Assembly: GCA_963742725.1 (NCBI GenBank)
Contig: CAVUMX010000003.1
Location: 496,001 to 560,000 of the forward strand
Source of the DNA: CAVVAL01 sp963742725
GTDB lineage: Bacteria; Actinomycetota; Actinomycetes; Mycobacteriales; Cryptosporangiaceae
Direction: 5' to 3'
DNA: 64,000 bases
The position numbers and the translations under genes are program-made. Position 1 is the first letter of the stretch. Each line of letters starts with the position of its first letter. Positions 62,239 through 64,000 of the stretch are shown here, piece by piece. The notes beneath the pieces were generated by a model, which searched no databases, was not told where the DNA came from, and was given only the letters and a program-made list of their open reading frames with translations.

Positions 62239-64000
62239 TCAGGCGATGGGGGTGGACGAGGTGATCGCGCGCATGCGCCACCGTCCGGCCCATTCGAGCA
62301 CGACCGCGCACACCACGAAGCTGGCACCGGGCAGGGCGCCGCGGATGTTGCCGTCGGCGTCGAGAGTGGAGCGGGGGCTCCGGTCGAACACGACGTCGAC
62401 GGTCGGCTGGTTGCCGGCGGGGAAGCCGCTGACGATCTGCGAGCGCAGGAGGTAGTCGCCGCCGCGCAGCGATCCGCCGTTCTCGTACGACTCCCGGACC
62501 GTCGTCATCGCGCCCTGGCACTCGTCGCAGCCGGGGCTGCTGGCGGCGGACACGGCGGCGACGTCGCCGGTCCGGACGGCGTGACTGAGGCTCTGGAACC
62601 AGTACGTCACGAACGCCGTGGCCCCGGCGGACGACCGCTCGTTGGCCGCGGCGGGCAGGCTCGGCGGCGCCGCGGCCGTCGGCGTCGCCGCTGTGGTCGG
62701 TGTGTCGCGCGGCGCGCCCTGCTGGCCGTTGGGGGAGTCTCTCCAGGTCACCGCCACGACGGCGGCACCGATCATCGCGGCCGCCGCGACAGCCGCGATC
62801 GCGACGACGGCGGAGGGAGCCATCCGGCGGCGGGGTTCGAGCTCGGCCACGCGCGGGTCGGCCTGGTACGGCGCCCGCCCCGGTACGTGCGGCGCCCGGC
62901 CGCCCACGCGCGGGCCGCTCTCGTGCGGCGCGCGACCGGTCTCATGTGGCGCCCGGCCGCTCTCGTGCGCCGCCCGGCTGTCCCGGCCTGCCTCGTGCGA
63001 CGGCTGGCTGCTCGTGCGCGGGCCTGCCTCGTGCGGCGCCCGCCCCGGCACGTGCGGTGCCCGGCTGCCCGTGCGTTGGCCACCTTCGTGCGGAGCCTGA
63101 CCCGGCGGGTGCGGTGCCTGGCCGCCCAGACCCGGGCCAGTCTCGTGCGGGGCCTGGCCCGGCGTACGCGAGGCCGGGCCCCGGCCGCTCTCGTGCGGCG
63201 CCCGCCCCGGCGCCCGGCCACCCTGGCCCGAGCCGGCTCCGTGCGGAGCCTGACCTGGTGCGTGCGAGGCCGGGCCCCGGCCGGTGTCGTGCGGCGGCCA
63301 CTCCGGTGCCCGGCCGCCTGGGGCAGACTCGGCTGGAGCCGGGCGTGCACGGCGCTGGTTGCCGGCCACGGGCGGCGGCCGGTTCCCGGCGGCAGGCGTC
63401 GCCCTGGCGCCGCCCGCCCCGCGACGCCCGCCCTCCGGCGCCGGCGGTCCAGGCACGGGCGGTCCAGGCACGGTCGGCCCAGACACAAGTGGCCCAGGTT
63501 CGGGCAGGTCCTGCGCCAGCGGGTCCTCTGTGGACCGCGGGTGCCGGCTGGGCCGGTACTGGTCGGCATCTCCACGCGGCTTCGCGGCGGCCGGGATCCC
63601 GCCGAGAGGCGCCGCCAACTCACGAAGGTCCGCCGCGACGGCCGCGGCCGAGGGGCGGTCCGCCGGCGCCGGTTGCAGGCAACGCCCGAGGACGTACCGC
63701 AGCCCGGACGGCAGCCCGACCGGCCACGCGGGCTCCGCCTCGACGTGCCGGCGGAGCAGCTCGGCGGTGGATCCACCGGTGTACGGCGTCGTGCCGGTGA
63801 GCATCTCGAACAGGACGACGCCGAGCGCGTAGATGTCGGCGGCGGTGCCGCGGCGCCCGTCGTTGATGAGTTCGGGGGCCGCGTACGCCGGTGCCTCGTA
63901 GGCGGGATGCTCGTCCGCCGCGTCGCTCCGGCCCAGCCGGCGGGCGAGCCGGGGCGTCGCGAGGTCGGTGAGCCGTACCGGGGCGCCGATACGTCCGACG
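62239..64000 (-). CDS. Ser/Thr protein kinase with extracellular DUF6318-like domain (partial)
   Basis: The gene runs beyond the window, so its start and the catalytic loop are missing. The visible kinase part has LTDLATPRLA (DFG-like, here DLA), YAAPEL (APE motif) and ADIYALGVVLFEMLTG. A Pro/Gly/His/Arg-rich linker of about 150 residues follows, with many RAPHExGR-like units, then one membrane span (SAVVAIAAVAAAAMIGAAVV) and an extracellular C-terminal domain resembling DUF6318 with SSPGCDECQGAMTT and ending FVVCAVVLEWAGRWRMRAIT. The domain order matches membrane sensor kinases of actinobacteria. It is convergent with the VWA/binding-protein pair, 78 bases apart; that gap shows no clear hairpin. 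A substituted DFG Gly is common in the family. Confidence 0.85.
   Translation of the reverse strand, partial: VGRIGAPVRLTDLATPRLARRLGRSDAADEHPAYEAPAYAAPELINDGRRGTAADIYALGVVLFEMLTGTTPYTGGSTAELLRRHVEAEPAWPVGLPSGLRYVLGRCLQPAPADRPSAAAVAADLRELAAPLGGIPAAAKPRGDADQYRPSRHPRSTEDPLAQDLPEPGPLVSGPTVPGPPVPGPPAPEGGRRGAGGARATPAAGNRPPPVAGNQRRARPAPAESAPGGRAPEWPPHDTGRGPASHAPGQAPHGAGSGQGGRAPGRAPHESGRGPASRTPGQAPHETGPGLGGQAPHPPGQAPHEGGQRTGSRAPHVPGRAPHEAGPRTSSQPSHEAGRDSRAAHESGRAPHETGRAPHESGPRVGGRAPHVPGRAPYQADPRVAELEPRRRMAPSAVVAIAAVAAAAMIGAAVVAVTWRDSPNGQQGAPRDTPTTAATPTAAAPPSLPAAANERSSAGATAFVTYWFQSLSHAVRTGDVAAVSAASSPGCDECQGAMTTVRESYENGGSLRGGDYLLRSQIVSGFPAGNQPTVDVVFDRSPRSTLDADGNIRGALPGASFVVCAVVLEWAGRWRMRAITSSTPIA

Overview
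High-GC (about 70%) DNA with G/C-ending codons, GTG/TTG starts, LAL- and SARP-type regulators, DUF5999, LCP, ALF-repeat proteins and MsiK/LpqY-type sugar importers points to a filamentous actinobacterium, probably Micromonosporales or a relative; the sequence alone does not fix the genus. I see no rRNA, tRNA, CRISPR array, insertion sequence or phage genes. The window reads as ordinary chromosome with a strongly secretory, sugar-scavenging content.

Layout. (1) 146-13358 is a polysaccharide locus: a GH18 chitinase and a ThuA protein, both lectin-tagged; then on the minus strand a frameshifted lectin/beta-helix (GH55-like) gene, a GH3 and a GH1 beta-glucosidase, a sugar ABC importer (binding protein plus two permeases, no ATPase) and a divergent ROK repressor. 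AT-rich palindromes at 7441-7461 and 12020-12040 look like the operators of this regulon. (2) 13496-21144 holds a probably leaderless secreted protein, DUF5999, a LAL regulator, a methyltransferase and an alpha/beta-hydrolase fused to a glycosyltransferase. (3) 21264-25515 is a complete LpqY-SugABC-type disaccharide importer, followed convergently by DUF4032. (4) 26829-34177 has a 1034-residue subtilase, a SARP regulator and a cupin/PPOX pair. (5) 34235-46013 is mixed: VOC proteins, peptidase-type hydrolases, a two-component system, an LCP ligase, a MarR/DoxX/methyltransferase island and a YtrA-type GntR-ABC operon, several with clear palindromic operators.

(6) 46261-57560 holds DUF4360, a diguanylate cyclase and three large secreted proteins: two ALF-repeat proteins, one a 1279-residue alanine-rich rod with a pre-toxin-like and a variable C-terminal domain, and an ALF/AbfB/FG-GAP protein. 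Two of these, and the secreted protein at 13496, share a bipartite upstream motif placed 52-54 bases before a -10 box. This is the strongest candidate for an undescribed regulon. (7) 57675-64000 carries a PHM-like type II copper monooxygenase lipoprotein and a group of a von Willebrand A protein, a membrane-anchored LpqY-like binding protein without permeases, and a Ser/Thr kinase cut by the window end; I read the last three as a possible extracellular solute-sensing system.

Two further structures matter: a dispersed hairpin element in two copies with equal 21-base conserved loops (34186-34230, 40542-40588), and a recurring leaderless promoter layout (13496, 37494, 57675).
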